The position numbers were made by a program, and so were the translations under genes. 64,000 nucleotides of DNA from Bolinopsis microptera. Lineage: Eukaryota; Ctenophora; Tentaculata; Lobata; Bolinopsidae. Below the pieces are notes generated by a model that made no database searches, was not told the origin of the DNA, and worked only from the letters and a program-made list of their open reading frames with translations. The stretch spans positions 7,168,460 through 7,232,459 of the forward strand of contig NC_087083.1 in NCBI RefSeq assembly GCF_026151205.1, given 5' to 3'. Shown piece after piece: positions 13,701 to 32,128 of this stretch. The stretch's first letter is position 1. Each line of letters begins with the position of its first letter.

Positions 13701-13770
13701 TAGGAGAGGATCTCTCGTGTTGTGGATTACAGGATATGCCTGATCCCATGTTACAATCTACTGTAATCAT
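1684..13770 (-). CDS. 5'-nucleotidase-family metallophosphoesterase, 14 exons, 3' end off the window
   Basis: Exons read on the minus strand: 13770-13636, 13488-13371, 13162-13076, 12754-12679, 11287-11224, 10846-10741, 3955-3810, 3526-3443, 3283-3199, 3040-2945, 2753-2693, 2532-2426, 2158-2068, 1769-1684. All have GT/AG borders and every phase joins, giving about 448 residues. The calcineurin-like phosphoesterase core has its metal ligands: HFNDVYN in exon 1, SGDAFNP in exon 2, YGNHDF in exon 3, LTHMR and GGHDHNYG in exon 7. The C-terminal 5'-nucleotidase domain follows: KSGTDFRE, TNMGNF, LNSGTMRSD, IFPPGKF, ENGVSKYPELEGRFP. This arrangement is typical of UshA/YfkN-like enzymes hydrolysing nucleotides or other phosphomonoesters; the substrate cannot be told. 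No signal peptide is seen. Translation may begin at 13770 or at the second ATG (13749), where MGSGISC looks like an acylation signal. The final exon(s), with the substrate-loop Lys/Asp motifs, are missing to the left. A LINE sits in intron 6. Confidence 0.9.
1905..2062. repeat. 22-bp E-box/CRE minisatellite, 7 copies, next to a splice donor
   Basis: Unit contains GTGACATGACGTCACAC followed by ACCAC, so each junction makes CACGTG and each unit holds TGACGTCA. It begins a few bases inside the intron whose donor (GTGAGT, minus strand) is at 2067. A shorter run of the same units lies at 2368-2412, just inside the donor at 2425. Confidence 0.95.
2172..2250. repeat. About 10-bp AT-rich tandem repeat
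   Basis: About eight copies of GGTAATTATA or GGTAATTACA in the nucleotidase intron, just upstream (minus strand) of the exon starting at 2158. Confidence 0.85.
2540..2650. repeat. Degenerate about 13-bp tandem repeat
   Basis: Loose repeats of GATAATTAGGTGA and GATAATTGGAC fill much of the short intron between the exons at 2532 and 2693. Confidence 0.7.
4485..4785. repeat. Inverted-repeat element (MITE-like) in the large nucleotidase intron
   Basis: The segment at about 4490-4556 (with ACTTTCCAGATAGTT and GGGCGAGTTTCT) recurs reversed at about 4707-4775 (AGAAACTCGCCC and AACTATCTGGAAAGT). A further internal copy of the AACTTTCCAGATAGTTTGA segment is at 4663-4683. No coding capacity. Ends and target duplication were not resolved. 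Confidence 0.65.
4783..5140 (+). repeat. tRNA-derived SINE-like repeat
   Basis: The head at 4783-4856 has a type-2 pol III promoter: A box TAGCGCAGTTGG and B box GAGTTCGAAACC, correctly spaced, with a degenerate anticodon stem around TAC. The tRNA-like head is followed by about 280 bp of unrelated tail. I therefore call a SINE rather than a functional tRNA gene; the 3' limit is a guess. Confidence 0.55.
5378..6646 (+). pseudogene. LINE ORF1: AlkB-like 2OG-Fe(II) dioxygenase fused to an SGNH hydrolase, one in-frame stop
   Basis: Residues about 20-202 form an AlkB-type domain: iron-binding H120-C-D122 and H175, and the 2-oxoglutarate-binding arginine pair in RYSFTFR (R196, R202). The family region LKDGSVYVMS precedes H175. 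Residues about 208-390 form an SGNH/GDSL esterase: IGDSN (nucleophile Ser), HTGINDI (GxND block), and DVVHLGREG (catalytic Asp/His). An in-frame TAG at 5894-5896 falls between the two iron-ligand motifs; otherwise the frame is continuous to TGA at 6644-6646. The esterase is known in ORF1 of CR1/L2-type elements; the AlkB domain is the unusual part. In AlkB proteins the fold demethylates alkylated nucleic acid; its role here is inferred only. ATG 5378 was chosen, but the frame is open further upstream. Confidence 0.85.
6643..10074 (+). pseudogene. LINE ORF2: PHD finger, endonuclease and reverse transcriptase, two in-frame stops
   Basis: 1143 codons in one frame. The PHD zinc finger is C13-x2-C16, C29-x2-C32, H37-x2-C40, W54, C56-x2-C59. 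The endonuclease/exonuclease/phosphatase domain follows with AETNI, YRPPSGD, TGDFNVDL and SLIDNIL; its final motif reads SHHNP (7627-7641) where the family usually has Ser-Asp-His. The reverse transcriptase has NYRPVS, FIDLSKAFDTIEH and a catalytic box reading FASDD (9070-9084), one residue longer than the usual four-residue box. TAA stops at 8104-8106 (between endonuclease and RT) and 8992-8994 (inside the RT, just after VPQG). The ATG overlaps the ORF1 stop as ATGA, suggesting reinitiation. Three kinds of damage indicate a dead copy. Confidence 0.92.
12338..12425. repeat. Possible pogo/Tigger-like terminal repeat
   Basis: CAGTGAAACCTC after TA at 12340, followed by GGACTTCTCGGGA, resembles pogo-family termini. 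A related piece (CAGTAAATACCTC, GGGCTTCTCGGGG) is at 24411-24445, and another CAGTAAAACCCTGATCTAC end is on the minus strand near 18880. No transposase is seen. Confidence 0.35.
13226..13256. repeat. (GAAAC)n microsatellite
   Basis: Six uninterrupted 5-bp units of GAAAC in an intron of the nucleotidase gene. Confidence 0.9.
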
Positions 13771-15186
13771 TTTCTGCTTGTTAGTTTAATTAGTTTTAAA
13801 GATACACTTCAAATCTAACGGGGGATAACGCAGTACATATGTTGTTCCTACGTATGGGGTAGATTCTGTCTATGAGTTTTTCATCACTTCCTGACATGAG
13901 CCAGACCTCAGTTGGATCCTTTCCTTCCCTTTTTAGCTTCTGTGCTGCCTACTCTGCTGTTCTTGCACACCCACTCCTCAGTGGCCTGTTCACTTGACAG
14001 AGATACTGGCTGCCACTCCCAACATTATTCACCTCGCCACTACTGCTCAACGAAACATGCACTCAAGATCACTATACACTCACAATCATATAATCAAAAC
14101 ACAAAGCTAGGAAATATTTTTTTTGAATAACGTTATTTGTATATGTATATAGGTAACCGCTCTGACATGGTTAGTACCTGACACTTGTGTCAGTAGCTAA
14201 CCATATGGGCGGTATACAAGCACATTACTTCATTTCATTCATTGTGTTCCAAATTATATTTTAAATGTTCAAAATGTAATTTTAAATGTTTAACTTTGGC
14301 AGACAAAATACTATACTGTAACAAAATTGATACTTTATGGTTTGAACCTGATAATGGATCATTCTTTTCGGATTTGATTTTATTACCGCTGATCTGACAT
14401 TTATATCTACATTTGTAAAAAAACAAAATTTTAAAACAAAATTTGATTTTATACCCCACAATCAATTCATATTTAGTTTGTATATTAAAAGTCAAAATAA
14501 CCATTCCACAGAAGTGGTTTTATTATAATAAAATAGTTTGTGATATGTGTTCAAGAAATAAATTAATAAATTAATTTACGCTAAAAAATTTACAATCAAA
14601 AAAGTTTGGTTTACATTACTACAGTATACAGCGTACATGAAAAGATAACTTACTGAATTGTTTAATACTAAATACATATTAAGTCTGACGTGGTTCAATG
14701 AATTAGCCACGAAAATGTTCAAATTGTGTAGGAGGGTAAAGGACACAATTGCTAGTAATGCTTCTTTGTGCCCGTTGACTACAATGAACATTTTGTGGAG
14801 TTTCTCCAGACGGCTTTTATCGGAGTACGGGTTATTTACTAGGTTATGCACAAGCCAGGCCAACATTTTTGTTATTGTGTCAGCCACGCTACCAGGTTGC
14901 AGAGTATGTTCAATATTTAAAAATCATACACATTTACTAATATAAGAGTCCAATCTAGCTGCAAACATTAGACACCACGTTTAAGTGAACACCGAGACAC
15001 GAGGTTTATGTGTCATTTTGTAAATCACTTTTATGGATGTATGATTTAGTAGTTGTTGTAGAAAAATCACAGTCACTGCCCCATATAGCGTTATGTCACG
15101 GGTCGGATTATCGGCCAAGAATAAACGTACGTGTACGCTATAGATACCCGTGCAAATGTTGAAGTAGTGAGTAGCTGCGGCGTGCT
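13771..15186. other. Intergenic DNA upstream of the nucleotidase gene
   Basis: Short open frames here (13912-14130, 14235-14504, 14576-14887) have no recognisable domain, no shared reading across strands and AT-rich low-complexity composition. Promoter signals for the minus-strand gene should lie here but I cannot identify them. Confidence 0.4.
14152..14216. repeat. Isolated 65-nt imperfect hairpin
   Basis: ACCGCTCTGACATGGTTAG followed by TACCTGACAC pairs with GTGTCAGTAGCTAACCAT followed by ATGGGCGGT, leaving a loop of about 4 nt and a few bulges. It lies about 380 bp upstream of the nucleotidase start, in intergenic DNA. It could be a tiny MITE, a precursor-like RNA hairpin or chance. Confidence 0.55.
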
Positions 15187-15531
15187 CAGTGGCGTAACAA
15201 CCGCCCCTGCTAACCCTGCTAGCAGGGGGGCGGCACCTTAGGGGGGCGGCACCTTAGGGGAGCGGCATTTTCCTGGATTGTAGGTCTCATTTCATGGAAA
15301 AAGCGCCTTATTGGTGTACTACCCTGTCGAATTTATCGTTCAGTCGACGTGAAAAAAATATTTGGGGTACCATTGTTGCTTCAGGGGGCGGCAAAAAGGT
15401 GTAGGGGGCGGCAAAAAAAGTACCCGACCTTTTTTTTTTTTTTTTTTTAGGGACACAAAATTTTAGGGGCGGAAAAGGGGCGGCAAATTTCAATCAGCAG
15501 GGGGGCAGCACAAAGTAACGTTACGCCACTG
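15187..15531. mobile_element. hAT-like MITE, 345 bp, with 8-bp target-site duplication
   Basis: Termini are CAGTGGCGTAAC and GTTACGCCACTG, a perfect 12-bp inverted repeat. They are flanked by GGCGTGCT (15179-15186) and GGCATGCT (15532-15539), an 8-bp duplication with one mismatch, which is the hAT hallmark. The interior has direct repeats of GGGGGCGGCA and a T18-19 tract, and no coding capacity. Confidence 0.85.
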
Positions 15532-15825
15532 GGCATGCTTATAATATACAAAACTTGTAAAACTAAACAATAAGTCATTGAGATTTGAGTGTCATGGCTT
15601 ATGATCTGAGAAACAATATGATACAAAAAGGACTAAAATTGACAAAGTTATCAAGCATTTTATTTATCTTGTTAGCAAAATTGATTGGGTTATCATATTT
15701 TGATATGACATCCTAATTGGATTTTTTGCCCGATTCTCATAGTAAGGATCTAGTGTCAACCCAATCATTTGTCACTTGATCCCACAACCATGTAATGGAA
15801 AAAAAACCATTTTGCTTTATATATT

Positions 15826-16147
15826 ACTAGCAGGAACCCGTCTACCCTAAAGTGGTGTCACGACTCGAGAGAATAAAATAATTATTACCTATTTAATTCG
15901 CGTTTTTGACACCACTTGGGAGTCCAAATTTTGGGCACTATAATTCTTATTCCTTGGCCAATTTTTAATTTTTTCATGCTGATTTGAAGGCCATTAAAGC
16001 ATTTGACCCAGTCAAAAAAGTTTCAGTTGTATATCTTTTACGGTTTTTGCGGAAAGTCGCATTAAAGTTGATGCCCTGGTGTCAGTAAAATGGCACGGAT
16101 CCATATATCCATATATATATATATCGTCTCGCTTTATATATAGTAAG
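15826..16147. repeat. Interspersed repeat of unclear class
   Basis: Begins ATTACTAGCAGGAACCCGTC and ends in an ATATATAT run plus CTCGCTTTATATATAG. The start is loosely like that of the segment at 54412 (ACTAGTGTAACCCGGCC). Non-coding. A retroposon remnant is possible; the relationship is weak. Confidence 0.3.
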
Positions 16148-16477
16148 ATATCTCGGTCATCTAAGAAGCTAGAGCTTTTATTTTTTTCAGGTAAAATGTA
16201 ATTTTAATGTTAAAAACAACTCTCATTGGTCTGTGGGGTGCAAATGATGGTGTGTATATATTTTATTGTTTAAAGTATTGGTAGCAATATGGAACATCTC
16301 TGCGTTACCTAACCCATGTATTGTGCTTTACCAAAAGAAACACTTGATTTGACTGTGCTCTGGCGGCTCTGCATTACATTATATTGCATACATCACTTCA
16401 TTTAATTGAATGTATATAATTTTTGAATGAATAAAATTTTAATATAATGGCAAAGCACAGTTATTTCTTCGTACAAG

Positions 16478-17640
16478 ATGTAGGTTTACAACCTACCAGG
16501 ACGCGCGCCGAGTTGGACTCAGTATGGAACAAATATTTTACGAGTATCACCCGTTAACGTACTTACCTGAGGACCCCAGGCTATTATGTTCATTAAAGAT
16601 TTGGCGGAACGACAGGCTGAGCGCGGCCCAGTAATAACGTACAAGCAAAATATGAAAAAGGTTTTAAAAGTTTTTATAGTCGAAGTGCCTTTAAAGTGAT
16701 TTTATATAAAAAATTCCTAATTATATATTTCCCAGCAGGGTAAATATGCAATATTGAATATACAAAATTAAATTAAATGCCCAATTGACCGAGATAATAA
16801 AAAAGATTTTTAATCAAACAATTCTTTTTCCATTTTTCCAGCGAGCTATAATACTAAGCTGTTTGGTAACAATAAAAATTCAATACAAACCCGAATAACA
16901 TATTTTATATTGATAGATGATACTTTGCTCTAACCAGAGCCCTCTCGCTTGCAGTAGCGCGTGACCGCCGTACGCGCGCGACCGCAGTACGCGTATACAC
17001 ATGGCTATGTGAAGATGATACTTAATACTATTTTTTTTCAAAGTAGCGCGTCTGCCGTCGTTTTTTCAAAATATTAGGCCGCGTCTAGTGCTACTTGTAG
17101 CGCGATGCACTACTGGGTCGCGCGCGCATCAAATAATGCTTCTCGCAACCACTTCGGTAGATCGGCGAGATGCACCACTGTGCCTCACCGAGCTGCGAAG
17201 GATTGACATCGTGAATCAAAGTGCTACGAACTAGCTCGCGCGACGCTGGGTAAGTCTTAACGGGTGATACTCGTAAAATATCTGTTCCATATATTTTAAT
17301 TGACGATGTCAATTCATGGCAGCTCGGCGCGGCACAGTAGCGCATCTCGCTACAACATATATTGGACCGTCGACGAGTCCAACTCGTTGTAGGTTTACAA
17401 CGGCCTACCAGGACGCGCGCCGAGTTGGAACAGATATTTTACGAGTATCACCCTTGATTCACGATGTCAATCCTTCGCAGCTCGGTGAGGCACAGTGGTG
17501 CATCTCGCCGATCTACCGAAGGTTGTGTGGTTGCGAGAAGCATTATTTGATGCGCGCGCGACCCAGTAGTGCATCGCGCTACAAGTATCACCCGTTAACC
17601 AACTCGGCGCGCGTCCTGGTAGGTTGTAAACCTACATAAT
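16478..17640. repeat. Cluster A of GC-rich inverted modules
   Basis: Island of high GC in AT-rich DNA. Module X contains GTAGGTTTACAACCTAC (a perfect 8-bp stem), then CGCGCGCCGAGTTGGAC and ATATTTTACGAGTATCACCC; copies or part copies lie at 16478-16560, 17267-17300, 17386-17454 and 17572-17636. Module Z (GGACCCCAGGCTATTAT, then GACAGGCTGAGCGCGGCC) is at 16568-16637. Module W (CTTGCAGTAGCGCG) is at 16940-16975. A large inverted repeat has arms at about 17093-17216 and 17454-17588, including TGATGCGCGCGCGACCCAGT. The same modules recur in cluster B at 40.4-42.3 kb. Confidence 0.8.
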
Positions 17641-18688
17641 ATATTTGTATACTTTGAACAAATATTTTACAAGTATTACCCATTAAATTATATTATAAAT
17701 AAAAAATAGAATCCAAATTTTGTTCTCTTAATAAAGTTTTTATATGATTTGTTTTGTAGCACAATACACTGCTGATATATGCCGCGCCGCGCATCAATAT
17801 TTTAAATCGTAACCACATTACCAGATCGTAGCAAAGGACTTTTGTGTACTGGGCCGCTACGAGCTGTTTAGTATAGGATTGATACCGTCAAAAATAAATT
17901 TCGAGAAACTTATTTTAGTAGTAATATATTAAATAATAAATATTAATGACGGTTTTCGTATGTTCATGAAGGATAGAGATTTTATGTTTTAGAATTGACA
18001 ATTCCGCTGGCAATATAAGTGGCAGTGAAGGTATTATGATTTATATTTTAAAACCATTACTTCATTAGTAAGCTACTTTTTAAAGGCACCAACTAATTAA
18101 ATTGTTAATGTCTACACATTTGATATGAGGGATTAATGGGAACAAAACTTTAAGAAAGACTGACTGATTAATGTTTGTTGTATTTATAAATCCGCTTTTA
18201 TCCGAATTCATAACTGAACAATGTGTTACTTTGATTGAAATAAATTTACTAAAAGTTACTATCTTGTATCATGATTTCGAAACTATTCTTACAGGCGATT
18301 ACAATTTAACAAATGTATTATGGGAAATTGGTAGCATAAATGGGAATATTACGAGCAATAATCAGTTTCTTTTAAATTAACACAAATACATGGATGATTT
18401 TAATGATAGGGTTTTTAATTGGTATTTCATGAAACAATTAGAAGTCGGCTTGTAAATGAATGAATAAATAAATTCAAAGCTTGCGAAGGATATTCCCCGG
18501 GAAAGTCTTCTTGATCAGGTCATGTGTACAAAGGATGCTTTTGATATTTGTTTTTATGGGGTACGATTTCCTATGTTATTGGAGTTATTGAATTTTAGTG
18601 TGAAAAAAATTGACTGGGATTATAGTTCTACCGAAGATGTTCAAGATAAATAGAGCAGCCATCTTCTATTTGGCGGAAATAAGATGGA
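17641..18688. other. AT-rich intergenic stretch without a supported gene
   Basis: The 69-codon frame at 18171-18380 is AT-rich and shows no domain or conserved motif. A degenerate piece related to cluster A (ACTGGGCCGC near 17850) is the only structure seen. Confidence 0.4.
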
Positions 18689-18815
18689 CAGTGGCGTAAC
18701 GCCATCCTAGGGGACAATTTTGAAAAACTTTACCACGGTACTGGCATTTCCTCTAAAATCATCATTGTCCGGGGCGTTTAAAGGGGAGGCTCCAACAGGC
18801 AATAGTACGCCACTA
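18689..18815. mobile_element. Short hAT-like MITE
   Basis: Starts CAGTGGCGTAACGCC and ends TACGCCACTA. Flanks AAGATGGA and AAGATGAC agree at 6 of 8 positions. The ends are like those of the 345-bp element at 15187. Confidence 0.55.
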
Positions 18816-19128
18816 AAGATGACTTTGGTAAATTGTGGTTTATGGTGAATTGGGGTGCAGTAGATCAGGGTTTTACTGTATATTGTATTTGATTTGATTT
18901 TTGATTTATATAATTTAATGATTAAAGAAGTAAGATGATGAATATAATAAATTTTCTGTGACCATTTAACTATTACTGAAATTACATAAATATTCACCAT
19001 GTACATTTATTTACATAGTGAAACTTTCAGAACCAAACTGTATGTTCATTTCATGTATAGTAACTTTGCTTTAGTTTAATCTATTTTGTTAGAAGATTTC
19101 TTTCACTAAAACTCTTCTCTCTATAGAT

Positions 19129-27112
<7,984 letters not shown>

Positions 27113-27329
27113 TCATGTGACACGAGACCTGATCACGTGATACGAGACCAGATCACGAGATACGAGACCTGATCACTGATCACGTTAAGGATTCCTGTAA
27201 TGACTCAAAATGACTCTACTGCCAAGATACTGTATCATATGACATAATTTATATTTTTATAATATATCAAATTAAGGTTATTCTTTGATTCGGATTATGA
27301 TTCATTTTCGAGAAAAAAGGATCTTACAT

Positions 27330-30300
27330 TAGGGGTGGGCACGGATAGCAATATTTTTGGGTGATGTCATGAATTTTTAAACGGCCCTGTTTTTTGGGTA
27401 AAGGGACCTCCAAAATTAAAAAATAACTTGGTTTGGGGTCAAAAAAGCCCAAAATAAATATTTCCCGCTCCGTTTTCGGTTAGCGGGAGGGTCATTTTTG
27501 ACGTTTTTGACTAAAATTGGCTTTATTTAATTCATTTTCACCTTTTACACCTCATTGTTACCCATGATTGTGAATCATTATTGACAAACCAGGTAGGGTG
27601 AATGATTTCAGCCATCTAAAAATTTTCTGAAGATCCCCAGGGTGCCTGTATCCATGGAAACGGGTCGTTTTGAAAAAAAATTAAGCGAAATCAGCCAAAA
27701 TGTTTGTTTTTACCCTTTTTTGCCACTCTAAGACTTTTAACATGGCCAAAAGTATCCAGAAAGACCATTATTGTACATTGTAACTTGTATATCAACTATA
27801 ATAGGTATAAAAACATGATGTTAGGTGTTTTAGTGGTATTTTTGGGCCTTAGCAACGCCTAGCAACGGGGCGTTTTAGGCATTTTAGAGGTTAATACATG
27901 TCATTTTAATATCTTACACTCTATTGTTACTAATGAATGTTGATTATTATTAACATACCAGGTAGGGTTGATGATTTCAAGCTTCCAGAGCTCATCTGGA
28001 GGCATATTGGGTGCCCGTAACTGTGGAAACTCGTCTTTTTTACGAAAAATTGAGATTTCAGTGAAAATTAGGGTTTTTTATAACTTTATGAATTATGATC
28101 CATAAATATTATACTACGTAGTTATCCTTTATAAACCCTATGACAGTTGTGTATTGGGAGATAAAATGGTAACTAATGTCTAACACTTCAGGGAGATAAG
28201 TTTTCCCACTATTTAGGCCCCTAGCAACCCATAGCAACGACGATTTACATGCAAAAAAAGGCATAAAATACCACTATTTGACCCAAAACTGCTGAAAATT
28301 GACCTGGGTCATGGTAACAACGGTTTAAAACAGTAAAGTGACTACAATTAAACTATTGATGTTAGGGTTCCTCACTATGTAGGGCATAGGCCCATAGCAA
28401 CCAATAGCAACACCTAGTTACGTGACACGAGTAAAAACTAGAATGTCAAATTTTCAACAATTGTTCAATTTTATGTTACAATATCAAATAAACTATTTTA
28501 GAACGTGACTTTAATTGCTTTCAATCGAAATTTAAAATTAAAAGTCTTAACTTTTGACCATTTTTGAACATCGTCATGGTTAACAAAATCAAATATGACA
28601 AAATGGACCGTATTCATTTGTGAGACATCCAGTCTTGGTCGTACCTTCAATACTGATTGTCTCTGTAAGGTCTGGGTGCCTTTCCTAGCTGGCCAAATCC
28701 TGGCAAATCCAGTAACGTGTAGATCCTTTAACATAACTCATGAAAGTTATGGTTGCAGAATCCCCATTCACACTGAGGACCTCCCCTGGGTAAGACGTTT
28801 CCTCAAACAGCCCTATTACACAGTTGTTCTTCTTACATGGCAAACTCTCATCAGTATTACCAAACTGAACTTGATCTGGATTACCATGACCAATAGAATG
28901 GGGCTGTAAGGGTTCTCACTGCTCTTCAACAACTCTGGGGCTTTTCTGATACCGGTTTAGCTAGCCAATTGTTTAAACAAGATCTTGTAGAACGTGTGAA
29001 GCTTTACATTTTGTAATAACTTCCACCACCTTGGTTTCTTCACACAGCAAGTCAGCTTTCTGCTGGAACACACTCTTGAGTGACTGCTTCTGTTCCCCTT
29101 CAAATTTGAATGTCTTAAAATGTAACTTACAAACATCGACCTCGTAAGGATGGTCTTCTGATCGAATTGATACAGCCAGTATGACTGGAGGAAAGGAGGG
29201 CACGAACGAAAATCAAGCGATGTCAAATCCTTTGGGTAAGTTAATAGGTCATGATATAGGCCAGGAAGGATATGAAGTAGACGATCTGGAGGCTGCTATC
29301 ATTGGCTATCAGGGTAAAAGTATTGCCCCAGTAAGTGTAGAGGATCTCCCAGTTACCAAGTCAAGCCCCAGAGTTGTTGAAGAGCAGTTAGAACCCTTAC
29401 AGCCCCATTCTATTGGTCATGGTAATCCAGATCAAGTTCAGTTTGGTAATACTGATGAGAGTTTGCCATGTAAGAAGAACAACTGTGTAATAGGGCTGTT
29501 TGAGGATACGTCTTACCCAGGGGAGGTCCTCAGTGTGAATGGGGATTCTGCAACCATAACTTTCATGAGTTATGTTAAAGGATCTACACGTTACTGGATT
29601 TGCCAGGATTTGGCAAGTTAGGAAAGGCACTCATACCTTACAGACAATCGGTATTGATATGAAGGTACGACCAAGACTCACGTAACTAGGTGTTGCTATG
29701 GGTTGCTAGGGGCCTACATAGTGAGGAACCCTAATATCAATAGTTTAATTGTAATCATTTTACTGTTTTAAACCGTTGTTACCATGACCCAGGTCAATTT
29801 TCAGCAGTTTTGGGTCAAATAGTGGTATTTTATGCCTTATTTTGCATGTAAATCGTCGTTGCTATGGGTTGCTAGGGGCCTAAATAGTGGGAAAACTTAT
29901 CTCCCTGAAGTGTTAGACATTAGTTACCATTTTATCTCCCAATACACAACTGTCATAGGGTTTAGTAAGGATAACTAGTATAATATTTATGGATAAAGTT
30001 ATAAAAAACCCTAATTTTCACTGAAATCTCAATTTTTCGTAAAAAAGACGAGTTTCCACAGTTACGGGCACCCAATATGCCTCCAGATGAGCTCTGGAAG
30101 CTTGAAATCATCAACCCTACCTGGTATGTTAATAATAATCAACATTCATTAGTAACAATAGAGTGTAAGATATTAAAATGACATGTATTAACCTCTAAAA
30201 TGCCTAAAACGCCCCGTTGCTAGGCGTTGCTAAGGCCCAAAAATACCACTAAAACACCTAACATCATGTTTTTATACCTATTATAGTTGATATACAAGTT

Positions 30301-30740
30301 ACAATGTACAATAATGGTCTTTCTGGATACTTTTGGCCATGTTAAAAGTCTTAGAGTGGCAAAAAGGGGTAAAAACAAACATTTTGGCTGATTTCGCTTA
30401 ATTTTTTTTCAAAACGACCCGTTTCCATGGATACGGGCACCCTGGGGATCTTCCGAAAATTTTTAGATGGCTGAAATCATTCACCCTACCTGGTTTGTCA
30501 ATAATGATTCACAATCATGGGTAACAATGAGGTGTAAAAGGTGAAAATGAATTAAATAAAGCCAATTTTAGTCAAAAACGTCAAAAATGACCCTCCCGCT
30601 AACCGAAAACGGGGCGGGAAATATTTATTTTGGGCTTTTTGACCCCAAACCAAGTTATTTTTTCATTTTGGAGGTCCCTTTACCCAAAAAACAGGGCCGT
30701 TTAAAAATTTGGAAAATTTGCATTTTCGTGCCCACCCCTA
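27330..30740. mobile_element. 3.4-kb palindromic (foldback) transposon with 7-bp target duplication
   Basis: Ends TAGGGGTGGGCACG and CGTGCCCACCCCTA, flanked by CTTACAT at 27323-27329 and 30741-30747. The left arm runs to about 28940 and the right arm begins near 29355; the arms match almost base for base over about 1.38 kb. The left arm has an extra segment of about 210 bp (about 28430-28635). The unique centre is about 410 bp. Both arms carry the same inward coding remnant, so the element is an inverted duplication of one transposon end. No transposase core recognised. Confidence 0.88.
29181..29621 (+). pseudogene. Coding remnant within the palindrome (146 codons, and a mirror copy in the left arm)
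   Basis: The C-terminal part, CVIGLFEDTSYPGEVLSVNG and on through ATITFM, resembles the small Tudor-like YxGxV-type modules often found in invertebrate DNA-transposon proteins; that is from memory of the pattern and is weak. The mirror copy on the minus strand of the left arm (about 28940-28600) has a stop and several substitutions. The central part has minus-strand open frames (28957-29226) without recognised motifs. I do not assign a transposon family. Confidence 0.4.
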
Positions 30741-30747
30741 CTTACAT

Positions 30748-32128
30748 ATTTTTTTTGAGATTGCTTCTACTGTTTTGATATAGAAATATTTTCCAGTCAA
30801 CTAATCTAACTTACTAACTAATCTAACTAACTAATCTAACTTAATTAAAGTTTGTTCACACATTACGTTAGCCAACGTAAGTTAGCTTCTAAACGTAATG
30901 TATGCGAATAACTCTTTACACCTTGCCTGATAGTTGGCGGCTTAATTAAGTAGTCTTATAGCGAGTCTTAGCTTTCTTACTGTTAACAACTTTAAATTTT
31001 GGGTTTTTGTTAAAATGTTATGTTATATAAAAGCTGCTTCAACATTAAATTGTATCAATCAATTAATTGTACTATAAAAAGATAAAAGCACTACTGCTAC
31101 TGATTTTAATACAACCCTTAGATTTTATTATACCGCTTTAAGACAGGTAAATTCCTCGAGTGTCTATAGATTTTAAGATTAAAAGTTGTTCTGTCTATTG
31201 CTACAATATCTTATGTGTTTTCAAATCCCGTGACATTGTTTTGAATACCATATTGATTTTGTTATACTTATTGAGACTTCTGTGTATTATTTTAATATTG
31301 TATACGTAATAAAGATTAGGATAGTATCCAATCGTTGTACTAATGTTATAATACTACACAACAAAGTTTGTAATAACAGATATTGTAAAACACAACGCTG
31401 CTCTCTAATGCTTATCGAAGAAAATATAATGAAAAACCTACATTCCTACATTCTTCACCAGGCTGATCTATCAAATGCAACATTTCTTAAATAACTCCAG
31501 GGTACTATAATTTAAAATAGAACGCAAATGACGTCCATGTACATGGTAATTGGTAAGGCATCAAGTTAATGAAACACATTTTTGAGAGAAATTTAAAACT
31601 GTATGGGGCAACTCCATGCTAATTGATTCCCCAGATTTGCTGTACTCCTACTGTACTCCTACACATATATATATATATTCAGGGATAGACGCTTTGCAAG
31701 TCAATTGTAGCCTATATTTAAGTGTCCGTAGATTCAAAAGTATATTCGCAAAACAAATCCGTTACAAGCGAATCTAATTGAAGACACCTATTAACAAAAT
31801 TATAGATATTATATTAAATATGAGATATATGAGATATACAATATACATTATATACAATATACATGAGAATACGAGATATGATTATGGTCCAACAATTATA
31901 TCTTAACGATATAGTAAAACCTCAGGAAAACAACACATTTCATATCATGCCGTATCTATCAAGATCAAATAGTTTTAGTGTTTATGGTTATGTATCTTGA
32001 TTCTTGATATATCGACTTCTTTATATTGTGCATGATTAAAGCTTCCTCTGCAGTGCTCTTATTAACAGTGACTTTATCTGTGCTCTCCTTTGCAATTTTT
32101 CTAGAGCTCCCATATTTCCTTAATATTT
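30748..32128. other. Intergenic, no supported gene
   Basis: Contains short CTAATCTAA repeats (30797-30845), an inverted pair CATTACGTT / AACGTAATG near 30861-30900, and AT-rich ATATGAGATATA repeats near 31816-31870. It is the 3' flank of the minus-strand LDLa receptor gene. Confidence 0.5.

Noticed and set aside
17091-17639. Open frames of 84 (minus) and 107 (plus) codons
   Set aside because: They read the two arms of the same inverted repeat; no domain.
28595-28909. 104-codon plus-strand frame
   Set aside because: Antisense of the transposon coding remnant in the left arm of the palindrome.
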